From CAYUNA01 sp047629355 (GTDB taxonomy: Bacteria; Bacteroidota; Bacteroidia; Chitinophagales; Saprospiraceae): 40,566 nucleotides of DNA. The stretch is taken from NCBI GenBank assembly GCA_047629355.1, contig JBLHWU010000019.1:1-40566 (forward strand). Reading direction: 5' to 3'. The notes beneath the pieces are model-generated. The model was given only the letters and a program-made list of their open reading frames with translations. It did not search any database and had not been told where the DNA came from. Shown piece by piece: positions 1-8,383 of this stretch (its first letter is position 1; each line of letters starts with the position of its first letter). Both the position numbers and the translations under genes were made by a program.

Positions 1-148
1 AAATATCCAAGAATATTCGCTTACTAAAAAGTAAACTTTGATGAGCTTTGTTTCCCAATCCATTTTAAGTTTTTTTTTGAATGTCCTAATCCAAAATTAA
101 GACTTCTTATGACATTGGGAAACTCTTAATTCGCATATCATACGTTTT

Positions 149-202
149 TTCATTTTCCGCAGCTTTCATCTGTGGTTATTTACATTCAATCTCTTCGAGA
201 TT
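149..202. repeat. Partial copy of the GAATAACC-type stem-loop repeat
   Basis: This is the right half of a palindromic repeat that occurs at full length at 1778-1952, 7976-8156 and 39009-39185. It holds an imperfect stem (CCGCAG / CTGTGG) followed by GTTATT and ends in a 6-bp stem with a TTC loop (AATCTC-TTC-GAGATT). The left half is missing. The rest of 1-233 shows no gene. A short stretch at 303-338 resembles the GCCGTCAACCGT repeat found at 26591-26744. Confidence 0.7.
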
Positions 203-233
203 GCGGTGTAACATGATTTAATAAAACAAATAA

Positions 234-263
234 TTGCACAGTCAAAACATTTATGTAAATTTA
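234..263 (+). promoter_or_regulatory. Putative Bacteroidota promoter for rmuC
   Basis: A TTG at 234-236 is followed after exactly 19 bases by TAAATTTA at 256-263. This fits the Bacteroidota pattern TTG-N19-TAnnTTTG except for the last base. A start near 270 would give a leader of about 90 nt before rmuC. The call rests on motif match alone. Confidence 0.4.
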
Positions 264-363
264 CGCCACTTTATACATTTATTGTAAAATTTTTCGTTTG
301 CCACGCCGTCATCCGTGTACCGTTGATCGTCAGCCGTGAATGTTTTATTCAAAAAATTGTAAA

Positions 364-1749
364 ATGGAGCAGTGGTTGCCTTTAATTTTCTTGGTGGTGG
401 GTTTGCTGATAGGCTTTATTGGTGCTTGGTTTTTGGCAAAGTTTAAGTTTTCGGCGCAAGCGGTGACTGCCGATGAATTGTCTAAAAAGTATGTATCCAA
501 AGATGCTTATTTGAGTGTGCAAGAGCAGGCAGACTTGTTTCGAGATGATTTGAAAGAAAAAGAAATGGAGTTGCGGACTGCGGAATCTGGCTTGGCAACT
601 GCGCAAGAATCTTTTCGAAATTTGGAAATAAAATTGGGGACACAGCAAGAAGATTTTAACCAATTAAGACAGCAGTCGCAGGTGGAGTTTGAAAATATTG
701 CCAACCGATTACTAGAAGAAAAAAGCGAGAAGTTTGTGGCGCAGAATCAGCGGCAAATGCAAGATGTACTGGCGCCTTTACGGGAAAAAGTAAAGGATTT
801 TGGAGAAAATATTGATAAGAAATTTTTAGAAGAAGCCAAAGATTTAGTGTCTTTGAAAAAGGAAATTGAGCAGCTTCGGGATTTGAATATACAATTGAGT
901 GGCGATGCTCAAAATCTCGTTTCTGCCCTCAAAGGCGATAATAAAACGCAGGGTGATTGGGGGGAATTCCGCTTAGAAATGTTGCTTGAAAAAGCGGGTT
1001 TGATTAATGGCATTCATTACTCCACGCAATCTTCTTACCGCGACCGCGATGGCAATCAAAAACGTCCAGATTTTATTATTAATCTACCGGAAGACAAGCA
1101 TTTAGTTATTGATTCTAAAGTTTCGTTGGTGGCTTATGAGCGATTTTTTAATGCAGAAAATGAAGAAAAACGGAAGCTTTATTTAAAACAACATTGCGAC
1201 AGCCTACGAGCGCATATCAAGGATTTGAGTAGCAAAAATTACCAGCATTTATACCAAATTAATTCTCCTGATTATTTGATATTATTTGTACCAATTGAAC
1301 CTGCTTTTTCGTTAGCCGTGCAGGAAGATTCTCGACTATTTTTGGATGCTTTGGATAGGAATATTGTAATTGTTACGACTTCCACTTTATTGGCGACGAT
1401 GCGGACGGTTTCTTTTATTTGGAAACAAGAAAAGCAGAAACGGAGTGTCCTTGAAATTGCACGACAAAGCGGCTTTCTGTACGATAAATTTGTTAATTTT
1501 GTGGAAGACTTGAAAGCGATTGGGGTGCGTTTGGATGGTGCGCAAAACGCCTACCATGATGCGATGAATAAGTTGACGGATGCTCGCCGACCAGGAGATA
1601 CATTAATTGGAAAGGCGCAGAAAATTAAGGAATTGGGAGCAAAAACAAGTAAGTCTTTGCCGAAGGAAATGATACGGCAATTGGCAGATGAAGAGGAGGA
1701 GGAGGAGGAAATAGAATCGTTAGATAATGAGATGGGGACGATTATTTAA
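364..1749 (+). CDS. rmuC: DNA recombination protein RmuC
   Basis: RmuC family protein of 461 residues. RmuC limits inversions at short inverted repeats in E. coli and carries a predicted PD-(D/E)xK-type nuclease fold. The N-terminus has one membrane segment (LPLIFLVVGLLIGFIGAWFL), then about 100 residues of coiled coil. The RmuC core follows, with GDWGEFRLEMLLEKAGL and the nuclease-like stretch RPDFIINLPEDKHLVIDSKV. The C-terminus is acidic, with a run of glutamates encoded by a GAG/GAA tract near 1690-1712. The ATG at 364 is chosen over 340 because the membrane segment then starts at residue 4 and the extra eight residues (MFYSKNCK) look untypical. It stands alone, with repeats on both sides. 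A protein linked to inverted repeats in a window full of them is suggestive, but the gene is widespread, so no special link can be claimed. Confidence 0.93.
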   Translation: MEQWLPLIFLVVGLLIGFIGAWFLAKFKFSAQAVTADELSKKYVSKDAYLSVQEQADLFRDDLKEKEMELRTAESGLATAQESFRNLEIKLGTQQEDFNQLRQQSQVEFENIANRLLEEKSEKFVAQNQRQMQDVLAPLREKVKDFGENIDKKFLEEAKDLVSLKKEIEQLRDLNIQLSGDAQNLVSALKGDNKTQGDWGEFRLEMLLEKAGLINGIHYSTQSSYRDRDGNQKRPDFIINLPEDKHLVIDSKVSLVAYERFFNAENEEKRKLYLKQHCDSLRAHIKDLSSKNYQHLYQINSPDYLILFVPIEPAFSLAVQEDSRLFLDALDRNIVIVTTSTLLATMRTVSFIWKQEKQKRSVLEIARQSGFLYDKFVNFVEDLKAIGVRLDGAQNAYHDAMNKLTDARRPGDTLIGKAQKIKELGAKTSKSLPKEMIRQLADEEEEEEEIESLDNEMGTII

Positions 1750-1777
1750 AATCTACAGTGCCAACGATTAAAGATAT

Positions 1778-1952
1778 TGAATGTGAATAACCGCAGATGT
1801 AATCTGCGGAAAAGGGGGCTAAACTGCAAAAAAAAACTCTGAAGGAGTCGAATCGGGCGGACAAATGTTTAACTACTTCAGAGTTGCGGTAGGCTTTTTA
1901 GCTTTCCCTCGGATTGCATCCGAGGTTATTCATATTTAACTACTTCGTAGTT
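1778..1952. repeat. GAATAACC-type palindromic repeat, full copy
   Basis: The left arm GAATAACC carries stem CCGCAGAT / ATCTGCGG. A central pair has AACTCT-GAA-GGAGTC near 1837 and AACTAC-TTC-AGAGTT near 1871. The right arm carries stem CCTCGGAT / ATCCGAGG followed by GGTTATTC, and the element ends with the perfect stem AACTAC-TTC-GTAGTT at 1938-1952. It fills most of the 262-bp gap between rmuC and the S9 peptidase gene. The right arm is nearly identical, in reverse, to the left arm of the copy at 7976-8156. Confidence 0.85.
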
Positions 1953-2011
1953 TTCTGAGCGTGACCTCATTTATTTAAGCAATTTATAAAATCTAAAAAT
2001 AAAGAACAAGT

Positions 2012-4051
2012 ATGAAAAAACATTTCCTGACCACTTTCCTACTCTGCGTTGTCACTCTAATGACCGCGCAAGAACGCCTGACTCCCGAAGCACTTTGGTC
2101 TTTTGGACGCGTCTCTTTATACGATGTTGCACCTGATGGCAAAACCGTTTTATACGGCATTACCAATTATGACATTGCAGCCAATAAAGGCAGTCGAGAC
2201 TTATTTTTAGTGGATAAAAATGGTAAAGATAAAGACGTACCTCGGCAATTGACGAAAACACCTGAAAGTGAAGGTGGAGCGCAATTTCGACCTGACGGTA
2301 AAAAAATTGGCTACCTGCGTGGCGGCCATATTTGGGAAATGAATCTGGATGGTAGCGATCAAGTACAAGTTTCGACTTTTCCAGTGAATGGTTTTAAATA
2401 TTCACCGACGATGTCGCATATTTTGTACGTTCAAGATGTGAAATATAAGCAAACGACGAAGGAAATGTACCCTGATTTGCCGAAAGCAGATGCACGAATT
2501 ATTGATGATTTGATTTATCGGCATTGGGACCATTGGGAAGATGAAAGTTATTCAAATGTGTTCATTGCACCGTACCGAGAAGGCGAAATGAGCGATATGG
2601 GCGAGAATATCATTAAAGAAGCATTCGATACACCGTTGAGTCCGTTCGGTGGCTTGGAACAAGTTAATTGGTCGCCAGATGGTCAAAAAATTGCGTACGT
2701 GAGTAAGAAATTGACGGGGAAGGAATATGCGGTGAGTACCAATTCTGATATCTATATTTATCACTTAGATTCAAAGAAAACGACCAATATTTCTAATGGA
2801 AATAAAGGCTATGATTTAGACCCCGTTTTTTCCCCAGACAGTAAAATGTTAGCTTGGAATAGCATGGAAAAAGAAGGCTATGAAAGTGACCGTTACCGCA
2901 TTATGATAAATGATTTTCGAACGAAGGAAACCACAGAGTTGACGAAAGGCTGGGATTTTAATGCACACGGGCCGCAGTGGTCAGTGGATGGAAAAGCGAT
3001 GTTTTTTACGTCTGAAACACAAGGGACACAGCAGCTTTTTCAAATTAATTTGAATGATAGTAAGATTAATCAAATTACGATAGGGCAGCACAATTTTTAC
3101 GGATTTTCGGTAACGAAAAACTCACTTGTGGCGACCAAAGCAACGATGAGTATGCCGCACGAAATTTACAATGTACCTTTGAACAGTGGCAAAGACCGTG
3201 CAATTACTTTTGTCAATCGCGACCAATTGGCGAAGACCAAAATGGGTAAGGTCGAAAGCCGAACCGTCAAAACAACTGATGGAAAAGACATGCTGGTTTG
3301 GATGATTTATCCACCAGATTTTGACCCAAATAAAAGATATCCAACCTTGCTTTATTGTCAAGGTGGTCCGCAATCACAGGTATCTCAATTTTGGTCGTAC
3401 CGCTGGAATTTTCAGATGATGGCAGCCAATGACTATATTATTGTAGCACCAAATCGACGTGGATTGCCAGGTTTTGGAACGGAATGGAACGAGGAAATTA
3501 GCGGAGATTGGGGCGGTCAAGCGCAGCAAGATTTGTTGTCAGCGATTGATGAGATAAAAAAAGAACCTTATGTGAATGAGGACAAGATTGGCGCAGTCGG
3601 TGCGAGTTATGGCGGCTATTCTGTCTATTGGTTGGCAGGCAATCACAACAAGCGATTTAAGTCATTTGTGTCGCATTGTGGCTTGTTTAATTTGGAAAGT
3701 TGGTATGGCAGCACAGAGGAATCTTTCTTTGCGAATCAAGATATTGGCGGTGCGTATTGGGAAAAGGATGCACCAAAAAGTTATGAAAAATTCAGTCCGC
3801 ATAAGTATGTTGGAAAATGGGATACGCCGATTTTGGTAGTTCATGGTCAAAAGGATTTTCGCGTACCGGTAGGAGAGGGAATGCAGGCGTTTAACGCCGC
3901 ACAGTTGCAGGATATTCCGTCGCGATTTTTGTATTTTCCAGATGAAGGGCATTGGGTATTGACGCCGCAGAATGGGATTTTGTGGCAGCGGGTGTTTTTT
4001 GATTGGTTGGCGAGGGATTTGAAAACGGGTGGGACGAAGCCGAAAGATTAA
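2012..4051 (+). CDS. S9 family serine peptidase (prolyl oligopeptidase / acyl-peptide hydrolase type)
   Basis: Secreted peptidase of 679 residues that should cleave short peptides, often after proline, in the periplasm or outside. A signal peptide is visible (MKKHFLTTFLLCVVTLMTAQ). Residues of about 25-400 contain PD40-type beta-propeller repeats such as LSPFGGLEQVNWSPDGQKIA and LDPVFSPDSKMLAW. The alpha/beta hydrolase domain follows. The catalytic triad can be read directly: Ser532 in GASYGG, Asp615 in HGQKDFRVP, His647 in PDEGHW. Length and order match the S9B/S9C families. The gene ends before a strong hairpin shared with the convergent GH20 gene. Exact substrate specificity cannot be told from sequence. 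Confidence 0.93.
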   Translation: MKKHFLTTFLLCVVTLMTAQERLTPEALWSFGRVSLYDVAPDGKTVLYGITNYDIAANKGSRDLFLVDKNGKDKDVPRQLTKTPESEGGAQFRPDGKKIGYLRGGHIWEMNLDGSDQVQVSTFPVNGFKYSPTMSHILYVQDVKYKQTTKEMYPDLPKADARIIDDLIYRHWDHWEDESYSNVFIAPYREGEMSDMGENIIKEAFDTPLSPFGGLEQVNWSPDGQKIAYVSKKLTGKEYAVSTNSDIYIYHLDSKKTTNISNGNKGYDLDPVFSPDSKMLAWNSMEKEGYESDRYRIMINDFRTKETTELTKGWDFNAHGPQWSVDGKAMFFTSETQGTQQLFQINLNDSKINQITIGQHNFYGFSVTKNSLVATKATMSMPHEIYNVPLNSGKDRAITFVNRDQLAKTKMGKVESRTVKTTDGKDMLVWMIYPPDFDPNKRYPTLLYCQGGPQSQVSQFWSYRWNFQMMAANDYIIVAPNRRGLPGFGTEWNEEISGDWGGQAQQDLLSAIDEIKKEPYVNEDKIGAVGASYGGYSVYWLAGNHNKRFKSFVSHCGLFNLESWYGSTEESFFANQDIGGAYWEKDAPKSYEKFSPHKYVGKWDTPILVVHGQKDFRVPVGEGMQAFNAAQLQDIPSRFLYFPDEGHWVLTPQNGILWQRVFFDWLARDLKTGGTKPKD

Positions 4052-4070
4052 ATTCAAAGAAATTTTAAGA

Positions 4071-4102
4071 GGGGGAAACTGGCTTTAAAACCAGTTTCCC
4101 CC
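4071..4102. terminator. Bidirectional terminator between the S9 peptidase and GH20 genes
   Basis: A perfect 12-bp stem GGGGGAAACTGG / CCAGTTTCCCCC with an 8-base loop is followed by TTTT on the + strand and has A-rich sequence on the other side. It lies between two convergent genes and can serve both. Confidence 0.85.
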
Positions 4103-4178
4103 TTTTAATTTAGCCTCTCGCCGTACCTTTAGATGTGGGTGAAATATTTTTAAAAACAGCGTTGAGTTTGATTAAAAA

Positions 4179-6458
4179 TCATTCCACCCGCACCTCATCC
4201 AAAAACAACCAAGACCGATTCCCAGCCCCTTGGGCACCATCCGGAATCATTCCAAAATTAGTCGCTTTTATTTTTAAAAACCGCCCTCTTCCTTCCTTTG
4301 GAATCAAGTCAATTGCTGCAATTTTTCCAACTGCTTCAATGTTCCGTTCTGTCACTTTATCTATATAAGTTTCCCCATCATCAGAAGTACTCAGGGTAAT
4401 AGATTTTGGCAAATAAATCCACTGTCCTTCATCTTCGTAAAAACGTATTTTTACTCGATTAAAAGTTTCTTTTTCACCCAAATCAATCACCATTTCCGTA
4501 TCTTTACCATCAAAACCCAACCATTCGGCATCGTTATATCGTTCATTGCTTCCTTGCACGGCATTGACGACTGAACCTAAGCCGTTACCGCTGTATTTTT
4601 TATGAGGCAAATGGGTGAATTCAATCTTTTTGCCCGCTGCTTTGTGCCAGTCAAACACCGTTGTTTTAACTTCACCTTGCGGTTGTCCATCTACGAATAC
4701 TTGTGTAGAAATTGTCGTGTTTTCCGAAATTTCTAAAGGTTTTGCAACAATCGGGCTTTCCTTAGTTGGAGCTTTTCCATCTTTAGTAAAATGCAAATCA
4801 CCCAGATTCGCTTCGTTTAAAATTTCAAGTAAAACGCCGTTGCCCAAGCCCGATTCAATTTCCATTTGCACCTCAGAAAGATGATTGGCAGGTTCAATAC
4901 CCATTGCTTGCAATCGCTTTAAATGTGGCAACAAACGCTTCGTAAAATCGCTATAATCTTTCGACCCTTGCGGCGACCAACCAATCTCTGCCAAGGCACA
5001 CGCACGCGGATATGCCATGTAAAAAACTTGCTCAATCGTCGGCATATATTCTGTCCAAACATTGCCCTGAATGCCCAAAATATACTTCGCTTCTGCTGCT
5101 GTCAGTTCTTCTGGAATTGGTTCATAATTATAGACCTTTTTTAAGGGTAAAAAACCGCCAATTGCCGTTGGTTCGTCTTCATTTTGAGATTGATAATAAT
5201 CTAAGTAGCAATAAGTTGTCGGTGTCATAATGACATCATGTTTTTGCTTGGCTGCTTCTATACCGCCTGCTTCTCCACGCCATGACATTACGGTTGCATT
5301 AGGCGCGAGTCCACCTTCTAAAATTTCATCCCAACCAATAATTTGTCGACCATTTTTATTTAAAAACGCTTCCATTCGACCAATGAAATAACTTTGTAAA
5401 CCATGCTCGTTTTTCAGTCCTTTTTCCTGAATTAATTTTTGACAAAAAGCAGATTCCTTCCACTGTGTTTTTGGACATTCATCGCCACCAATATGGATAT
5501 ACTCTGATGGAAACAACGCCATGACTTCCGTCAAAACATCTTCCAAAAACTGAAAAGTCTCTTCTTTAGGGCAATAAACATCTTCAAAGATGCCCCATTG
5601 AGTTGCTACTTCGTACTTTTTGTCCACACAACCAAATTCTGGATAAGCCGCCAATACTGCCTGCGAATGTCCTGGCATTTCAATTTCTGGAATAATGATA
5701 ACGTGGCGGTCTTGCGCGTATTTGACGACCTCTTTTACTTCTTCTTGCGTATAAAATCCACCATATTGGGTACCATCAAATTGCTGTGGTTGGTCGCTGT
5801 AGTGTCCAATCAACGTCTCTTTTCTATAAGCAGAAATTTCTTGTAATTTTGGATATTTCTTAATCTCAATTCGCCAACCTTGGTCTTCCGTCAGGTGCCA
5901 GTGAAAACGGTTGAATTTGTGATATGCGAGTAAATCAATGTACTTTTTTATCGCATCCACATCGAAAAAATGACGGGCGACATCTAAGTGCATTCCGCGA
6001 TAGGCAAAACGAGGTTGGTCTTTGATTTCGACGCAAGGGAAGACGCTATTTTGGTTGAGTTGACGGAGGGTTTGAGTAGCGTAAAAAGCGCCTGTTGCTG
6101 TTTTGGCATAAACATTAATTCGCTGAGGAGTGATGGAGATTTCGTAGCCTGCATCGTGTTCAATTTCATTTTTTAGGATGAAATTTAGTCCATTCTCTTC
6201 GACGATTTGTTCCGCTTCTACATAGGATATTGGTAAGTTCATTAATAAAAAACGAGCTTCATTTTCAAAAATATTCTCCCAATAAGACGATGTATTTTCT
6301 TTTATTTCGAAGTACCCTTCTTTTTCCACCAAAGACATGGGCTGTGGAATGATAGCCACATCTGAGCGTTCGACTGGAATTTTTTCTGCTTGAACAGATT
6401 CGTCACAGTTGGAAAAGATAAATGGGAAAAGGAGAAGTAAAAAGGTGATTTTTTTCAT
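4179..6458 (-). CDS. Beta-N-acetylhexosaminidase lipoprotein, GH20
   Basis: Exo-acting beta-N-acetylhexosaminidase of 759 residues, expected to remove terminal GlcNAc or GalNAc from chitin fragments, glycans or peptidoglycan pieces. The N-terminus is a lipoprotein signal with lipobox IFSNC, so Cys18 would be lipidated. A GH20b-type N-terminal domain leads into the TIM barrel with RGMHLDVARHFF and WHLTEDQGWRIEIKKYP. The catalytic pair Asp326-Glu327 sits in HIGGDECPKTQW, and WRGEAGG and IQGNVWTEY follow. Residues of about 600-759 form a F5/8C-like carbohydrate-binding region (NERYNDAEWLGFDGKDTEMV). It diverges from the flavoprotein gene at 6558. Confidence 0.95.
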   Translation of the reverse strand: MKKITFLLLLFPFIFSNCDESVQAEKIPVERSDVAIIPQPMSLVEKEGYFEIKENTSSYWENIFENEARFLLMNLPISYVEAEQIVEENGLNFILKNEIEHDAGYEISITPQRINVYAKTATGAFYATQTLRQLNQNSVFPCVEIKDQPRFAYRGMHLDVARHFFDVDAIKKYIDLLAYHKFNRFHWHLTEDQGWRIEIKKYPKLQEISAYRKETLIGHYSDQPQQFDGTQYGGFYTQEEVKEVVKYAQDRHVIIIPEIEMPGHSQAVLAAYPEFGCVDKKYEVATQWGIFEDVYCPKEETFQFLEDVLTEVMALFPSEYIHIGGDECPKTQWKESAFCQKLIQEKGLKNEHGLQSYFIGRMEAFLNKNGRQIIGWDEILEGGLAPNATVMSWRGEAGGIEAAKQKHDVIMTPTTYCYLDYYQSQNEDEPTAIGGFLPLKKVYNYEPIPEELTAAEAKYILGIQGNVWTEYMPTIEQVFYMAYPRACALAEIGWSPQGSKDYSDFTKRLLPHLKRLQAMGIEPANHLSEVQMEIESGLGNGVLLEILNEANLGDLHFTKDGKAPTKESPIVAKPLEISENTTISTQVFVDGQPQGEVKTTVFDWHKAAGKKIEFTHLPHKKYSGNGLGSVVNAVQGSNERYNDAEWLGFDGKDTEMVIDLGEKETFNRVKIRFYEDEGQWIYLPKSITLSTSDDGETYIDKVTERNIEAVGKIAAIDLIPKEGRGRFLKIKATNFGMIPDGAQGAGNRSWLFLDEVRVE

Positions 6459-6508
6459 TGTGCTGTTTTAATGATTAATTTGAAAGACTATTTAGGGTTG
6501 TAAACTTA

Positions 6509-6516
6509 CAAAAATA
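6509..6516 (-). promoter_or_regulatory. Putative -7 box for the GH20 gene
   Basis: Reading the minus strand gives TATTTTTG, a full match to TAnnTTTG. It lies 50 bases upstream of the GH20 start codon and predicts a leader of about 45 nt. No good -33 TTG is seen. Confidence 0.5.
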
Positions 6517-6545
6517 AATCATGCTACATAATTTAAAGAATGAAC

Positions 6546-6553
6546 TACCTTTG
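6546..6553 (+). promoter_or_regulatory. Putative -7 box abutting the flavoprotein start codon
   Basis: TACCTTTG followed by CGC matches the Bacteroidota -7 consensus fully. The ATG at 6558 is only four bases downstream, so transcription would start at or next to the start codon and give a leaderless mRNA. No clear TTG is present at the -33 position. Confidence 0.5.
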
Positions 6554-6557
6554 CGCG

Positions 6558-7655
6558 ATGCCATTAAATTTCGACATCGCTATCATCGGCGCAGGCCCAG
6601 CAGGGACTACCTGTGCACTTGCTCTGAAAAGTAGTGGTCTGAAAGTCGCATTAATTGACAAATCAACCTTTCCTAGAGATAAAATTTGCGGAGACGCTAT
6701 ACCTTCGCCATCTTTCAAAGCTATTCAACAGTTTGCGCCAGAATTATGGTCGAAATTACTTGGTTTTCAGGAGACTCATTTTGTGAAAACTTCTAAAATT
6801 ATTGCGCCAAACGGTGAATCTATTTCGTTTGACTGGGTGTTGAAAGCATACAATTGTGCCCGCTTGGATTTTGATAATCAGTTGTTAGATTTGGTGAAAC
6901 GACAAGGAGCTACCGCGATTTTTGAAGGCGAAAAAGTAGTAGAAATTGCTAAAGAAAAAAAGCATTTTTTGATTCAAACAACTCAGCGCGATATTACTAC
7001 AAAACTCGTCATTGGCGCAGATGGTACAAACGGGGTTACCGCAAAAAAACTGGGTAATTTTTCTATCAATCGCAATCACCATTGTGCGGCGGTTCGAGCG
7101 TATTATTCTGATGTGAAAACGGAGATAGGAGTCAATGAGTTTTATATTTTAAAAGACCATCTGCCTGGTTACTTTTGGATTTTCCCATTGCCCAATGGAG
7201 GTGCGAATGTCGGTTTTGGAATGGTTTCTAAAGAAATTAAGAATAGAAAAATTAATTTAACAACCAGTTTGAAAACCATTATTGAAACGACACCAATTCT
7301 AAAAGAAAAATTTGCCAATGCAACGCTGGAAGGAAAGATTGTAGGCTATGGATTGCCGTTAGGTTCGCGTAAAACAGCTTTGTGTGGCGATGGATTTATG
7401 CTGTGTGGTGATGCGGGTTCACTCATTGACCCTTTGCAAGGACATGGAATTGATAAAGCAATGTGGAGTGGATATTTGGCAGCAAAACAGGCGATGACTG
7501 CTTTTGAAAAACAGCAATTTGATGCGGTTTTCTTGAAGGAATATGAACAAGCAGTTTATAGGAAGTTTGGGTGGGAATTTACGCGAAATTATTGGGTGAT
7601 GCGCGGGTTGAACCGGTTTTCGGAGGTATTGAGTTTGTTGGCGCGGTTTTTTTGA
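6558..7655 (+). CDS. FAD-dependent oxidoreductase, geranylgeranyl reductase family
   Basis: Flavoprotein of 365 residues in the geranylgeranyl reductase / PHBH-like superfamily. Members reduce isoprenoid double bonds or act as flavin monooxygenases. The N-terminal dinucleotide-binding motif is DIAIIGAGPAGTTCALAL. The DxxxFPRDKICGDA segment and the second FAD motif CGDAGSLIDPLQGHGIDKAM are typical of the family. The start at 6558 (MPLNFDIAIIG) is preferred over 6540 because it puts the Rossmann strand at residue 6 and because a -7 box lies between the two. It is a single gene followed by a palindromic island. The substrate (quinone side chain, lipid or carotenoid) cannot be decided here. Confidence 0.88.
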   Translation: MPLNFDIAIIGAGPAGTTCALALKSSGLKVALIDKSTFPRDKICGDAIPSPSFKAIQQFAPELWSKLLGFQETHFVKTSKIIAPNGESISFDWVLKAYNCARLDFDNQLLDLVKRQGATAIFEGEKVVEIAKEKKHFLIQTTQRDITTKLVIGADGTNGVTAKKLGNFSINRNHHCAAVRAYYSDVKTEIGVNEFYILKDHLPGYFWIFPLPNGGANVGFGMVSKEIKNRKINLTTSLKTIIETTPILKEKFANATLEGKIVGYGLPLGSRKTALCGDGFMLCGDAGSLIDPLQGHGIDKAMWSGYLAAKQAMTAFEKQQFDAVFLKEYEQAVYRKFGWEFTRNYWVMRGLNRFSEVLSLLARFF

Positions 7656-7663
7656 ATGAAACG

Positions 7664-7907
7664 TTTTTTACCAGATAGTTCAGATAGCCATTTCACATAG
7701 ACACATACTTTTTCGAACGCTGAAATAAGCTAATTATTTGGGGTCACCTACTTATGTACTGCATCTTGTAAAAGTTTACAAAAAAAACAAAATTTGCATT
7801 TCAAATAATTGATTGTCAGTTATTTGAAATAGTTTTAAAAACAGCTAAAATTAAGCTACAAAAAGCTATGTGGCTATGTGAACTATCTGCGCTATGTGGT
7901 AAAAAAT
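7664..7907. repeat. MITE-like element with about 50-bp terminal inverted repeats
   Basis: The left end (TTTTTTACCAGATAGTTCAG at 7664) and the reverse complement of the right end (TTTTTTACCACATAGCGCAG) align over about 50 bases, including CACATAG-CACATA-CTTTTT. The centre holds a second perfect stem (ATTTCAAATAA / TTATTTGAAAT at 7798-7808 and 7820-7830). There is no open frame of note. It begins nine bases after the flavoprotein stop codon. It is the only copy of this family in the window. Confidence 0.75.
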
Positions 7908-7975
7908 TGGAATTCATTCTAATGTACCTATTTTCTTAGAAAAAGATATAACTATCTGATGTTACGCAGTTAAAA

Positions 7976-8156
7976 ACTACGAAGTAGTTAAATATGAATA
8001 ACCTCGGATGCAATCCGAGGGAAACGAAAAAGTGTACCCCAACGCTGAAGGAGTTGAACTAGCAAGTGCTACATTCAACTTCTTTAGCGTTTTTACAGCT
8101 TATTTACTTTTCCGCAGATTGCATCTGCGGTTATTAATATTCAATCTCTTCGACAT
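7976..8156. repeat. GAATAACC-type palindromic repeat, full copy
   Basis: The element opens with the perfect stem AACTAC-GAA-GTAGTT (7976-7990). The left arm GAATAACC with stem CCTCGGAT / ATCCGAGG follows. The centre has GCTGAAGGAGTTGAA facing TTCAACTTCTTTAGC. The right arm has stem CCGCAGAT / ATCTGCGG followed by GGTTATT, and the element closes with AATCTC-TTC-GACATT. The two outer stems differ in sequence from each other but both pair. Confidence 0.85.
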
Positions 8157-8180
8157 TAGTGCGTAATATCAGTTACTACC

Positions 8181-8363
8181 GTGTAACAAAAGTTTTCTAA
8201 AAAATTGAGAGGCGAGAAAATCGCAAGATTTTTGAGCTTCAAAAAACATAGTGCGCATTGCCTGCGGCAATGCGGGGGTATTCTTGAGGATGAAAAATAA
8301 TTTTCGCAAAATCATTTTCCATCCTCAAACTCCTTTTTTTTTAAAAATAAACTTTTGTTATGC
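8181..8363 (-). repeat. MITE-like element of the GTTTGAGG family, full copy
   Basis: The terminal inverted repeats are GTAACAAAAGTTT at the left and AAACTTTTGTTAT at the right. Read on the minus strand it contains GGAGTTTGAGGATGG, a hairpin that returns to CATCCTCAA, then a perfect GC-rich stem (GCATTGCC / GGCAATGC), GCAC, and GAAGCTCAAAAATCTTGCGA. The same order of parts occurs on the plus strand at 36543-36729, with different but still paired stems. Partial copies lie at 9746-9797 and 22608-22678. Confidence 0.8.
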
Positions 8364-8383
8364 GGCATTACGCTGTATTAAAC

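Noticed and set aside
1837..1952. Possible CRISPR-like or tandem repeat pattern near rmuC.
   Set aside because: The repeats are inverted and unequal, with no regular spacers. They belong to the GAATAACC palindromic family.
4135..4368. Plus-strand frame inside the 3' end of the GH20 gene.
   Set aside because: It lies antisense to a strongly supported protein and has no family features or leader.
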